This document shows positions 1 to 7,009 of a stretch of 64,000 nt of DNA, piece after piece (position 1 is the stretch's first letter; every line of letters starts with the position of its first letter). Below the pieces are notes generated by a model that did no database searches, was not told where the DNA came from, and saw only the letters and a list, made by a program, of their open reading frames with translations. The DNA is from Alphaproteobacteria bacterium (GTDB taxonomy: Bacteria > Pseudomonadota > Alphaproteobacteria > Micavibrionales > Micavibrionaceae), in contig WGMJ01000003.1 in NCBI GenBank assembly GCA_016125135.1, positions 372,001-436,000 of the forward strand. Reading direction: 5' to 3'. The position numbers and the translations under genes are program-made.

Positions 1-548
1 AGAATTTTACCGCTGCACAGAATTTTGCGAAAAACCACCCGCAAGAATTTACTGCGTTAATCGACAAACTCACAGACGCAGTGATCTGGTATCTGAAAGA
101 GCAAATCAAAGCCGGGGCGGAAGCTGTGCAGCTTTTTGACAGCTGGGCGGGGATTGTTCCACGTGAATCCTTTAACGCCTATATCACAACACCTGCACAA
201 AAAATTGTTGCGAGCCTGAAGGCCGAATTTCCGGAGGTGCCTGTCATCGGGTTTCCACGCGGGGCGGCCACAAATTATGAAGCCTATGCAAGGACAACAA
301 AAGTTGACGGGCTTGGTGTTGATGAAAGTGCAGATATTACAAAACTTGATGTTTCCTGTGTATTACAGGGCAATTTAAGCCCTGAAGTTTTACTGGGTGA
401 TGAAGCTGTGCAGGATAAAAAAATAAAGGAAATACTGGAGAAAATGCGGGGCCGGCCCTATATTTTCAACCTCGGGCACGGCGTTATCAAGGAAACAGAC
501 GAAGCGCGCGTGCAAAGACTGGTTGATACAGTAAGGCAAAAATTATGA
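1..548 (+). CDS. hemE: Uroporphyrinogen decarboxylase, C-terminal half (cut by window edge)
   Basis: The reading frame is open from base 3, so the start lies outside the window and 181 residues are visible, about half of the usual 340-350. The enzyme removes the four acetate carboxyls of uroporphyrinogen III to give coproporphyrinogen III in the cytoplasm. The visible part has family hallmarks: VQLFDSWAG, the GFPRGA segment and the end GHGVIKETD, which matches the usual GHG.....P..N region. A GTG at 81 could be mistaken for a start, but homology continues upstream of it. The stop overlaps the start of hemH (ATGA), so the two are probably translationally coupled in a haem operon. Confidence 0.95.
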   Translation, partial: NFTAAQNFAKNHPQEFTALIDKLTDAVIWYLKEQIKAGAEAVQLFDSWAGIVPRESFNAYITTPAQKIVASLKAEFPEVPVIGFPRGAATNYEAYARTTKVDGLGVDESADITKLDVSCVLQGNLSPEVLLGDEAVQDKKIKEILEKMRGRPYIFNLGHGVIKETDEARVQRLVDTVRQKL

Positions 549-1615
549 GCAAAACAGCTGTTGTTCTTCTTAATCTCGGTGGGCCTGATTCAAAAGAGGC
601 GATAGCCCCCTTCCTGAAGAATTTCTTCATGGATAAAAACATTGTGCGTTTGCCGTTGCCATTTCGCTTTATGCTTTCACGCCTCATCGCCTGGCGGCGT
701 TCGCGTAAAGAAGCGGGAAACTCTTATGCGGCGCTGGGGAATAAATCACCGCTGCTGGAAAATTCAGAGGCGCAAGCAAAAGCACTTGAAGCCGCGCTTA
801 ACGGTGGTGGCACAGGGCAGGATTATAAATGCTTTATTGCTATGCGTTATTGGCACCCGTTCTCAAGCGAAACCGCAAAACTGGTGCAGGATTATGCGCC
901 CGACCGCGTTATTTTACTGCCCCTTTACCCGCAATATTCAACGACCACAACGCGCTCATCCTTTCAGGAATGGGTCAAAACAAACATCACACAAAACACA
1001 TCACTGATTTGTTGTTATCCGTTTGATGACGGGTTTATCACAGCGTCTGTTGAAAACATCAAACGCATTTACGAGAGTGCACAAAAAGACGGGCACGAAA
1101 ATATCCGCGTTCTGTTTTCTGCGCATGGCCTGCCTGAAAGTATCATCAAGGACGGTGACCCGTACCAATGGCAGTGCGAAGAGTCTGCACGTAAAATTGT
1201 GCAAGCGCTCGAAGATTATAATGGGGGGCCTCGCCTCGATTGGCAAGTTTGTTACCAGTCACGCGTGGGCGCACAAAAATGGATTGGCCCGTCAACTGAA
1301 GAAGCGCTCGAAAAAGCAGCGCATGACAAAGTATCCGTTGTTATTTATCCGCACGCCTTCGTGAGCGAACATGTAGAAACGCTTGTTGAGATTGAAGAAG
1401 AATACCGCGAAATAGCTGAAAAAATGGGGATTCACGGCTTTTACCGTGTGCCGACCGTGATGACACACCCCGCTTTTATTGAAGGTTTGCGACGCCTTGT
1501 GAAAAAACACGAGAAAGAGATTGGAACAATTCTGCCGCCTACGGGTTATGCATTATGCCCACCACATTTCAGACGTTGCGCTTGCCGCGATAACTTGGTA
1601 CAGGGGTTAGTATGA
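545..1615 (+). CDS. hemH: Ferrochelatase
   Basis: Inserts Fe(II) into protoporphyrin IX, the last step of haem synthesis. It has 356 residues, normal for bacterial ferrochelatases. The N-terminus VVLLNLGGPD and the SAHGLP motif around residues 192-197, with the metal-site His194, identify the family. The C-terminal tail contains Cys338, Cys345 and Cys347 in CPPHFRRCAC. Cys-rich C-termini of some alphaproteobacterial ferrochelatases, such as that of Caulobacter, are reported to bind a [2Fe-2S] cluster, so a cluster here is a reasonable inference. It overlaps hemE and the following MscS gene by four bases each. Confidence 0.95.
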   Translation: MSKTAVVLLNLGGPDSKEAIAPFLKNFFMDKNIVRLPLPFRFMLSRLIAWRRSRKEAGNSYAALGNKSPLLENSEAQAKALEAALNGGGTGQDYKCFIAMRYWHPFSSETAKLVQDYAPDRVILLPLYPQYSTTTTRSSFQEWVKTNITQNTSLICCYPFDDGFITASVENIKRIYESAQKDGHENIRVLFSAHGLPESIIKDGDPYQWQCEESARKIVQALEDYNGGPRLDWQVCYQSRVGAQKWIGPSTEEALEKAAHDKVSVVIYPHAFVSEHVETLVEIEEEYREIAEKMGIHGFYRVPTVMTHPAFIEGLRRLVKKHEKEIGTILPPTGYALCPPHFRRCACRDNLVQGLV

Positions 1616-2610
1616 CTTTATTTGGCAAAATCGTGCCGCACAAGCGCTGGGCCAAATGGCTTTTGCTTCTTGTTTTGATGACGGCACTCGGTTTAAGCGG
1701 AACGGGTTATCTGCTCGATCTGCAAAAATTTCTCTCGCAGGATTATCTGACGCTCGAGTTTGGCGCGGAGACAAAAATCACTGCCTGGATGGCACTCAAA
1801 ACACTTCTTGCTGTGATTGTTGTATTCTGGTGTGCGCAGGCGCTCAACGAATTTATCGATAAGCGCCTCAATAACATGGTGACGATGAAGCCGCAAAGCC
1901 GCGTGTTGTTTGGCAAGGCTTCGCAAATTGCAGTTTATGGTGTTGCGGCGATTACAGGCCTGAATCTACTCGGCATCAGCCTGACATCACTCGCGTTTCT
2001 CGGCGGTGCTGTTGGTATTGGCCTTGGTTTTGGCTTGCAGAAAATCGCGTCCAATTTCATTTCCGGCTTTATTCTCCTTTTTGAAAATTCCGTCGGGATT
2101 GATGATGTTATTCAAATCGAAGAAGGGACCGTTGGTGTCGTGAAGCGCATCCGCGCGCGCTTCACCCTTGTTGAAGGGTATGACGGGCGCGAAATTATGG
2201 TGCCGAACGAAGAATTTATTGCAAGCCGCGTGACGAACCTGACCTATAGTTCGAAACGTGCACGGCTGCAGCTGAATGTGGGTGTTTCCTATGATAGTGA
2301 TCTGGCGCTTGTCAAAACGCTTCTCATGGAATCCATTACCTCATGCGAGTTGGTTGCAACCGACCCTGCTCCTGCCGTGTTTCTTGTCGAGTTTGCCGAC
2401 AACTCGGTGAATTTCGTGCTTTATTTCTGGGTGCCAGACCGCACAAAGGCCTATCTGAACGTGAAAGATGAAGTCTTGATGAATGTCTGGAACCGCTTCA
2501 AGGCGCATAATATCGAGATTCCGTTCCCGCAGCGGACTGTGCGCGTGGTGACTGATGAAGCACTGACAAAAGAGGATCTTGTAAAAGCAGGGGCTGTTGG
2601 CGGTGCTTGA
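1612..2610 (+). CDS. MscS-family small-conductance mechanosensitive channel
   Basis: 332 residues. Two hydrophobic segments (about residues 15-35 and 58-80) precede the pore-lining region GGAVGIGLGFGLQKIASN around residues 123-140. This Gly/Ala-rich helix is diagnostic of MscS, and is followed by the beta domain (ENSVGIDDVIQIEE, NEEFIASRVTNL). Such channels open under membrane tension and release solutes at hypo-osmotic shock in the inner membrane. It sits between hemH and hemJ with an ATGA overlap upstream and overlaps the hemJ start downstream, so it is co-transcribed with haem genes although no functional link is known. Confidence 0.9.
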   Translation: MTLFGKIVPHKRWAKWLLLLVLMTALGLSGTGYLLDLQKFLSQDYLTLEFGAETKITAWMALKTLLAVIVVFWCAQALNEFIDKRLNNMVTMKPQSRVLFGKASQIAVYGVAAITGLNLLGISLTSLAFLGGAVGIGLGFGLQKIASNFISGFILLFENSVGIDDVIQIEEGTVGVVKRIRARFTLVEGYDGREIMVPNEEFIASRVTNLTYSSKRARLQLNVGVSYDSDLALVKTLLMESITSCELVATDPAPAVFLVEFADNSVNFVLYFWVPDRTKAYLNVKDEVLMNVWNRFKAHNIEIPFPQRTVRVVTDEALTKEDLVKAGAVGGA

Positions 2611-3049
2611 GGCGCTTCATCTTTATTACCCGTGGCTCCGTGCGCTCCATATTATTTCCGTGATCGCGTGGATGGCCGGTATGCTTTATTTGCCGCGCCT
2701 GTTTGCATACCACGCCGAAGCTGCGAAGGGGTCTGATAAAAGTGAAACCTTCAAGGTGATGGAGCGCAAGCTTCTTAAAATTATTATTAACCCTGCAATG
2801 ATCTCTACATTTCTGTTCGGGATATTGATGGTCGTGGCAAACCCCGCAATGTTGCAGCAAGGCTGGCTGCACGGTAAATTGCCGCTGGTGTTATTGCTGG
2901 CGGGTATGCATGGAATGTTTGCGAAATGGCGCAAAATTTTCGAGCGCGATGAAAATACACGCTCGGCTAAATTCTATAAAATCTGGAACGAAGTGCCCGC
3001 CGTGCTGATGATTATTATTGTCATTCTTGCGGTTGTGAAACCGTTTTAA
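2603..3049 (+). CDS. hemJ: Protoporphyrinogen oxidase HemJ
   Basis: Small four-helix membrane protein of the HemJ family, which oxidises protoporphyrinogen IX to protoporphyrin IX in bacteria lacking HemG/HemY. The N-terminal LRALHIISVIAWMAGMLYLP stretch holds the conserved His and the AWMAG motif. Four hydrophobic segments follow and the C-terminus is VILAVVKPF. I place the start at GTG 2603 (148 residues) because AGGGG at 2589-2593 is nine bases upstream; a TTG at 2597 would be too close to it. It overlaps the end of the MscS gene. The product supplies the substrate for hemH, two genes upstream in the same operon. Confidence 0.9.
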   Translation: MLEALHLYYPWLRALHIISVIAWMAGMLYLPRLFAYHAEAAKGSDKSETFKVMERKLLKIIINPAMISTFLFGILMVVANPAMLQQGWLHGKLPLVLLLAGMHGMFAKWRKIFERDENTRSAKFYKIWNEVPAVLMIIIVILAVVKPF

Positions 3050-3674
3050 GCAGCGTCCATAAGTATAGGCTTACAAAATAGAAAAGATAGACTTCCTCGA
3101 CTTCCTTGGGGCGCTCGAATTGTAGCGGCAGAATGGCTCCCATATGTTTGGCAAAATGGAAGAAGATCACGAAAACAGCAATCAACCAGAAACTGGCGGG
3201 CGGGCGGATGCGCTCGAGTAGTTTGGGGTAACGCAAGCTAAAACGCGGGCCGAGTGGTAGTAATAATGCACCGCCAACAACACCCAGAAACAGGATGAGT
3301 CGCGGGATCTGGTCGAACAATGCCGAAGTGTTGTGCAGGTTGGTTTCGTTCTGGTTATTAACACCAGCCCAGAATTCCGGTGTGTGCCACTCGAAAATAT
3401 GCTGGCCCCAGCTGAGCTCTTCGCCACATGTGTAGAAACAGCCCAAGAACGCAAGCAAGAACCAGATAAAGAGCGGCTTATCACCTTGCTTGTGTGAAAG
3501 CATCATGCCTTTAGCGGCAAAAAGAATACCCCCCAGCAAAAGCAGAGCTTCAAAAGTTTCATGCGGGCCGCCTTCGTTATGGAAGGCTGCTATATGCGTT
3601 TGTGGCACGAGCAACTCAATCGCAATTTGTGCGATAAAAAGTAGGATTGGCAGGGCGTAAAGGAAAAACCACAT
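3021..3674 (-). CDS. Conserved multi-pass membrane protein, function unknown
   Basis: 217 residues with about six hydrophobic segments. A central loop contains GEELSWGQHIF, a motif I associate with a widespread uncharacterised bacterial membrane family. No catalytic assignment is possible. It runs convergently to hemJ and overlaps its 3' end by 29 bases. It is last in a minus-strand block after the MBOAT and SGNH-like genes, separated from the latter by 14 bases, so it may belong to the same transcript. Confidence 0.7.
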   Translation of the reverse strand: MWFFLYALPILLFIAQIAIELLVPQTHIAAFHNEGGPHETFEALLLLGGILFAAKGMMLSHKQGDKPLFIWFLLAFLGCFYTCGEELSWGQHIFEWHTPEFWAGVNNQNETNLHNTSALFDQIPRLILFLGVVGGALLLPLGPRFSLRYPKLLERIRPPASFWLIAVFVIFFHFAKHMGAILPLQFERPKEVEEVYLFYFVSLYLWTLLKTVSQPQE

Positions 3675-3688
3675 AGGGCGAGACTATG

Positions 3689-4654
3689 CTATTGCAGCGC
3701 GCGCTTCAAGCTTTCCAGATAGGCACGGGCTTTTAAGGGGCGGCCCTGCAGATTCATATGGTAGGCAGTATCAAAGAAATAATCACGGCTCAGGCATAAA
3801 TCATCAATCACAGGCGGCTTGGCGGGGGCGGTTGAGAGCGCAACAAGCGCCTGCTGCATTTCAAGAATTTTCTCTTTGTCCTTACAGAAATCTTCAGAAA
3901 TAGAAACGGGCACTAGCAGCATTTTATAACCCGGCCCCGTAATTTCATGCCTCACGAAGGCCTCGTACTGCGCCAAGCCTTTTGCGTCATAGGGTTCGAA
4001 CCGCGCAATATCGCGCGCATTGATACGACGGTTCGGTAGGCCCAGATGTGACACCATATCGCCATGCGCGTTAAAACCTGTGCGGAAATAAACATCTTTC
4101 GGGTGGGTTTGATGAAGTGATAGCTGGATAAGATTCAAACCTGTTTTCACGGCAAGGTTCGGCCAGCAGCCGAGCGGCATTTTTTCGAGTGTTTGTATGT
4201 TTTGCGAGAGGAACAACACATCGCAATATTCATTCGAGCGGCGGCTCGTCTTTTTTATAAACTCGTATTCAGGCGAAAGGACAATCAGATCTGTTTCTTT
4301 ATTCAAATAGGGTTTGTAGAAGTCCCATAAATTCGCGTAGCCGATGCCCGCATGCACACCCAAATTGATAACGGGCCTGTTGAGCTGTTTTGACAGGGTT
4401 TCTGCCGATACAGAAAGCCCCATACTGGAGCCGCCGAGCAGCACAATACGCTTCTCACCTGCATGTTTTTCAAGCCGTTCGATATTATCAAGTGGCGCAA
4501 AGAAAAGGTTTTCCTTGTTGCGTTCCGAAAGCGGCATGGATAGCCACACAGCAACACTTGCCGCATAAAGCAGCGCTGCAACAACGATATAAAGTGCGAG
4601 CGTTACGGGCGGGCTAGAACTGGAAATAGATGAACGCATTATTCCCTCCCGCAA
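3689..4654 (-). CDS. Membrane-anchored SGNH-like protein, partner of the MBOAT acyltransferase
   Basis: 321 residues with one N-terminal transmembrane segment (about 17-39) and a large domain probably in the periplasm. The segment IVLLGGSSMGLSVSAETLS resembles block I of SGNH/GDSL hydrolases (GxSxS), and the layout recalls AlgJ/AlgX- and DltD-type acetylation partners. A clear C-terminal DxxH block was not seen, though SRDYFFDTAYHMNLQGR near the end is a candidate (D and H followed by N). It starts inside the end of the MBOAT gene (about 40 bases of overlap; an alternative ATG at 4639 reduces this). Inference: it transfers or trims acyl groups on an exported polysaccharide. Confidence 0.65.
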   Translation of the reverse strand: MREGIMRSSISSSSPPVTLALYIVVAALLYAASVAVWLSMPLSERNKENLFFAPLDNIERLEKHAGEKRIVLLGGSSMGLSVSAETLSKQLNRPVINLGVHAGIGYANLWDFYKPYLNKETDLIVLSPEYEFIKKTSRRSNEYCDVLFLSQNIQTLEKMPLGCWPNLAVKTGLNLIQLSLHQTHPKDVYFRTGFNAHGDMVSHLGLPNRRINARDIARFEPYDAKGLAQYEAFVRHEITGPGYKMLLVPVSISEDFCKDKEKILEMQQALVALSTAPAKPPVIDDLCLSRDYFFDTAYHMNLQGRPLKARAYLESLKRALQ

Positions 4655-6038
4655 TCAGTGAAAAAAGAACAAACACAAGCATGATATTCAGTAGTAACGC
4701 CTCAAGTGTGAGGTTGAGGTTCTTACAAAATGGTACAAGTGTGATTTTGGTGAGGCGCACATCCTTGTGCCAGATAATATCAAGCACAAACAGGATAAAG
4801 AGATAAAGAACACCAGCGCGCAAACTCTCGGGCATTGTAAAGTTTTGCGGCATAAGCGTTAAATAATGAAGCGCATCATCAAAAGAAACGCTACGGAAAA
4901 ACACCCAGCCTATACCAACAATGGCCAGCATCCAGACGCGCCCCAAGACCCATTTAAGGATGCGCGGAATATGTGCGGCAACGGGTGCAAAAACACGTTC
5001 CAGCACTAACGCTACGCCATGCATAAAGCCCCAGAACAGGAAGGTCCAGTTTGCGCCGTGCCATAGACCGCTGAGCGTAAAGGTGACGATGAGATTGCGG
5101 ATTGTTTTCGCTTCACCGCCACGTGAGCCGCCTAAAGGGATATACACATAGTCTTTAAAGAAAGTGCTGAGCGATATATGCCAGCGGTGCCAGAATTCGC
5201 GCAAGCTCCCTGCCAGATAAGGGGTTTCGAAGTTTGTCATCAGGCGGAAGCCCATAATGCAGGCCACACCAATGGCAATGGTCGAGTAGCCGCAAAAATC
5301 AGCGTAAATTTGTCCTGCAAAATAAAGCATCCCGAGGAAAAGCACACTGCCTTTTTGTGTTTCGTAACTTGCAAAAATTTCATCGGTTAAGGGCGCAAGA
5401 TGGTCGGCAATCACAGCTTTGAGAAACAACCCGAAAATGATAAGGCGTATGCCCTGCACAAAATTTTCAAGTGTGTAGTTTTGCACGCTATCGAACTGCG
5501 GCAAGAGCGCCCGCGCGCGTTCAATAGGCCCTGCAACTAGCTGCGGGAAAAAGGCAATATAGGTGGCATAACGCAGTAAATGCGGGCTTGGCGGCATTTT
5601 CTTAAAATAAACATCAAGCGTGTAGGTCAGGCTCTGGAATGTATAAAAAGAAATGCCGACAGGCAGCAAAATATGCAGCGTTGGCCATGAGGCCTGCACG
5701 CCAAGTGCGGTGAGGAGATGTTGTAACTCAGCGGAAAAGAAATTCATATATTTGAAGAAACACAACACACCCATACTGGCGATGACAGAAAACCACATGG
5801 CGGTTTTACGTTTTATGCCTGTGCTTTCATGAATAACGCGTGCGCTCAAGTAGCTTGTGAGCGTTACAAAAATAATAAGACCTAAAAAGCGCCAGTCCCA
5901 TGCGCCGTAGAAATAATAGCTGGCTGCCAGCAGGGTAATGTTTTGAAAGGTAAGTGATTTAACGGTGCGGCTATTCAGAAACAGCGCGAGCGCCACCACG
6001 CAAAAGAAAACCCAGAAAATGCCGGCTGTAAATAACAT
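4614..6038 (-). CDS. MBOAT-family membrane-bound O-acyltransferase (AlgI/DltB type)
   Basis: 474 residues and around ten transmembrane segments. Family signatures are SYYFYGAWDWRFLGLI near the N-terminus, LPVGISFYTFQSL in the middle, FWHRWHISLSTFF with YVYIPLGGSR, and the catalytic-type His in LSGLWHGANWTF. These proteins move acyl groups (usually acetyl) across the inner membrane onto exported polysaccharides such as alginate. No polysaccharide synthase is nearby, so the substrate is unknown. It starts four bases after the small DUF3147-like gene and overlaps its SGNH-like partner. Confidence 0.88.
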   Translation of the reverse strand: MLFTAGIFWVFFCVVALALFLNSRTVKSLTFQNITLLAASYYFYGAWDWRFLGLIIFVTLTSYLSARVIHESTGIKRKTAMWFSVIASMGVLCFFKYMNFFSAELQHLLTALGVQASWPTLHILLPVGISFYTFQSLTYTLDVYFKKMPPSPHLLRYATYIAFFPQLVAGPIERARALLPQFDSVQNYTLENFVQGIRLIIFGLFLKAVIADHLAPLTDEIFASYETQKGSVLFLGMLYFAGQIYADFCGYSTIAIGVACIMGFRLMTNFETPYLAGSLREFWHRWHISLSTFFKDYVYIPLGGSRGGEAKTIRNLIVTFTLSGLWHGANWTFLFWGFMHGVALVLERVFAPVAAHIPRILKWVLGRVWMLAIVGIGWVFFRSVSFDDALHYLTLMPQNFTMPESLRAGVLYLFILFVLDIIWHKDVRLTKITLVPFCKNLNLTLEALLLNIMLVFVLFSLIAGGNNAFIYFQF

Positions 6039-6041
6039 GGG

Positions 6042-6392
6042 CTATAGCGTAATCCCGAAAAATTTCAGCACCCAGACCATCGCAAGGTAAAGCGCTGCGG
6101 TGAGTACGCAGCAAAGCCCCAGCGCAGGGTAAAAATGCATGCCGCTGCGTAGTAATGCGGGCAATACAAGGAACATGGGAAGGGAAGGCAGTACGTACCA
6201 GAAAGTTGCTTCGGCATGCGCGGCAATGCGGGGCGCGTCTTTCGTTTCATGCCAGAGCCAGATCATCCCGAGGATGGAGATAACAGGCAATGACGCAATC
6301 AACGCGCCCAAGGCGGGCGAACGTTTCGCGGTTTCAGAAATAAGAGCAACTAACAGGCCCGATATGGCGGCCTTTAACGCGGCGAATAACAT
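6042..6392 (-). CDS. Small four-helix membrane protein, DUF3147-like
   Basis: 116 residues with four hydrophobic helices and the run SPALGALIASLPVISILGMI, which I recognise as typical of DUF3147 membrane proteins. Function unknown. It lies immediately upstream of the MBOAT gene (three-base gap) and directly downstream of the stray glmS tail at 6402-6434. Family assignment rests on recall of the motif only. Confidence 0.65.
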   Translation of the reverse strand: MLFAALKAAISGLLVALISETAKRSPALGALIASLPVISILGMIWLWHETKDAPRIAAHAEATFWYVLPSLPMFLVLPALLRSGMHFYPALGLCCVLTAALYLAMVWVLKFFGITL

Positions 6393-6401
6393 GCCCTTAG
6401 G

Positions 6402-6434
6402 TTATTCTACCGTCACGGACTTCGCAAGATTACG
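6402..6434 (-). pseudogene. Detached copy of the last ten codons of glmS
   Basis: The minus strand reads RNLAKSVTVE followed by TAA, exactly the C-terminus of GlmS encoded at 7010-7042. Over these 30 coding bases there are six differences from the real glmS end, all at third codon positions, so the peptide is unchanged. Upstream of the Arg codon the similarity stops and the frame runs into the peroxiredoxin gene in another frame. No start codon or further glmS homology is present. It is probably the tail of an older glmS displaced by insertion or replacement. The same stretch is where TnsD of Tn7 binds in other bacteria. Confidence 0.75.
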
Positions 6435-6439
6435 TGTAA

Positions 6440-7000
6440 TCAGGCAGTCTTCTTTTGCAGATAAGCTATGACCCATGCGGGGTCACTATCGCTTGGGAAA
6501 ATCGGATAATGAACCGCTGCGATTTTTCCGTCTTCAACAATAAGCGTCAGGCGTTTGAGCAATGTTATGCCCGCAGCAACAAAAACAGGTAAATTTAGTG
6601 CTTTTTGAAATAAAAAATCCTTATCGCTGAGAACAGGAAACGGCAAATGCAGCCGCTCGACCATTTCCTGCTGATAGTCGGTTGTCTGGACGCTAAGGCC
6701 CACAACATCGGCGTTCAGGTCCTTTAGTTCTTTATAGTGGTCACGGAATGCACAGCTTTGCGGCGTGCAGCCGCGTGCACCGGGGATCTGGTCCCAGCCT
6801 TCGGGCAAGGGCACATCGGGTCGTCCTGTCATGGGGTAGCAGTAAATAACCAGATTTTTTGCGTGTGTGCGTAGGTTAACCATGTCGCCCGCTGTGGAGG
6901 CAAGTTGAATGTCGGGGAGTGCCATGCCCACAAGGTGGTTGGCTGCACCATCATCTATCGGGCGGGGCAAGTCATCGGGTGTTTTGGAGAGGTCCTGCAT
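6440..7000 (-). CDS. Peroxiredoxin of the AhpC/TSA superfamily
   Basis: 186 residues with a thioredoxin-like fold signature. The block CYPMTGRPDVPLPEGWDQIP followed by GARGCTPQSCAFRD contains the probable peroxidatic Cys in GCTPQSC and a second Cys four residues on, as in the peroxiredoxin subfamily that has a long loop before the active site. It should reduce hydrogen or organic peroxides in the cytoplasm. It lies between the real glmS end (nine-base gap) and the detached glmS tail, and its stop codon is next to that tail, so it may have arrived with the event that displaced the tail. Confidence 0.8.
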   Translation of the reverse strand: MQDLSKTPDDLPRPIDDGAANHLVGMALPDIQLASTAGDMVNLRTHAKNLVIYCYPMTGRPDVPLPEGWDQIPGARGCTPQSCAFRDHYKELKDLNADVVGLSVQTTDYQQEMVERLHLPFPVLSDKDFLFQKALNLPVFVAAGITLLKRLTLIVEDGKIAAVHYPIFPSDSDPAWVIAYLQKKTA

Positions 7001-7009
7001 AAGCAGATT

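Noticed and set aside
3030-3047. CGGTT/AACCG hairpin with TTTT at the hemJ end as a terminator
   Set aside because: Five-base stem and only four T, overlapping the stop codon; too weak to call.
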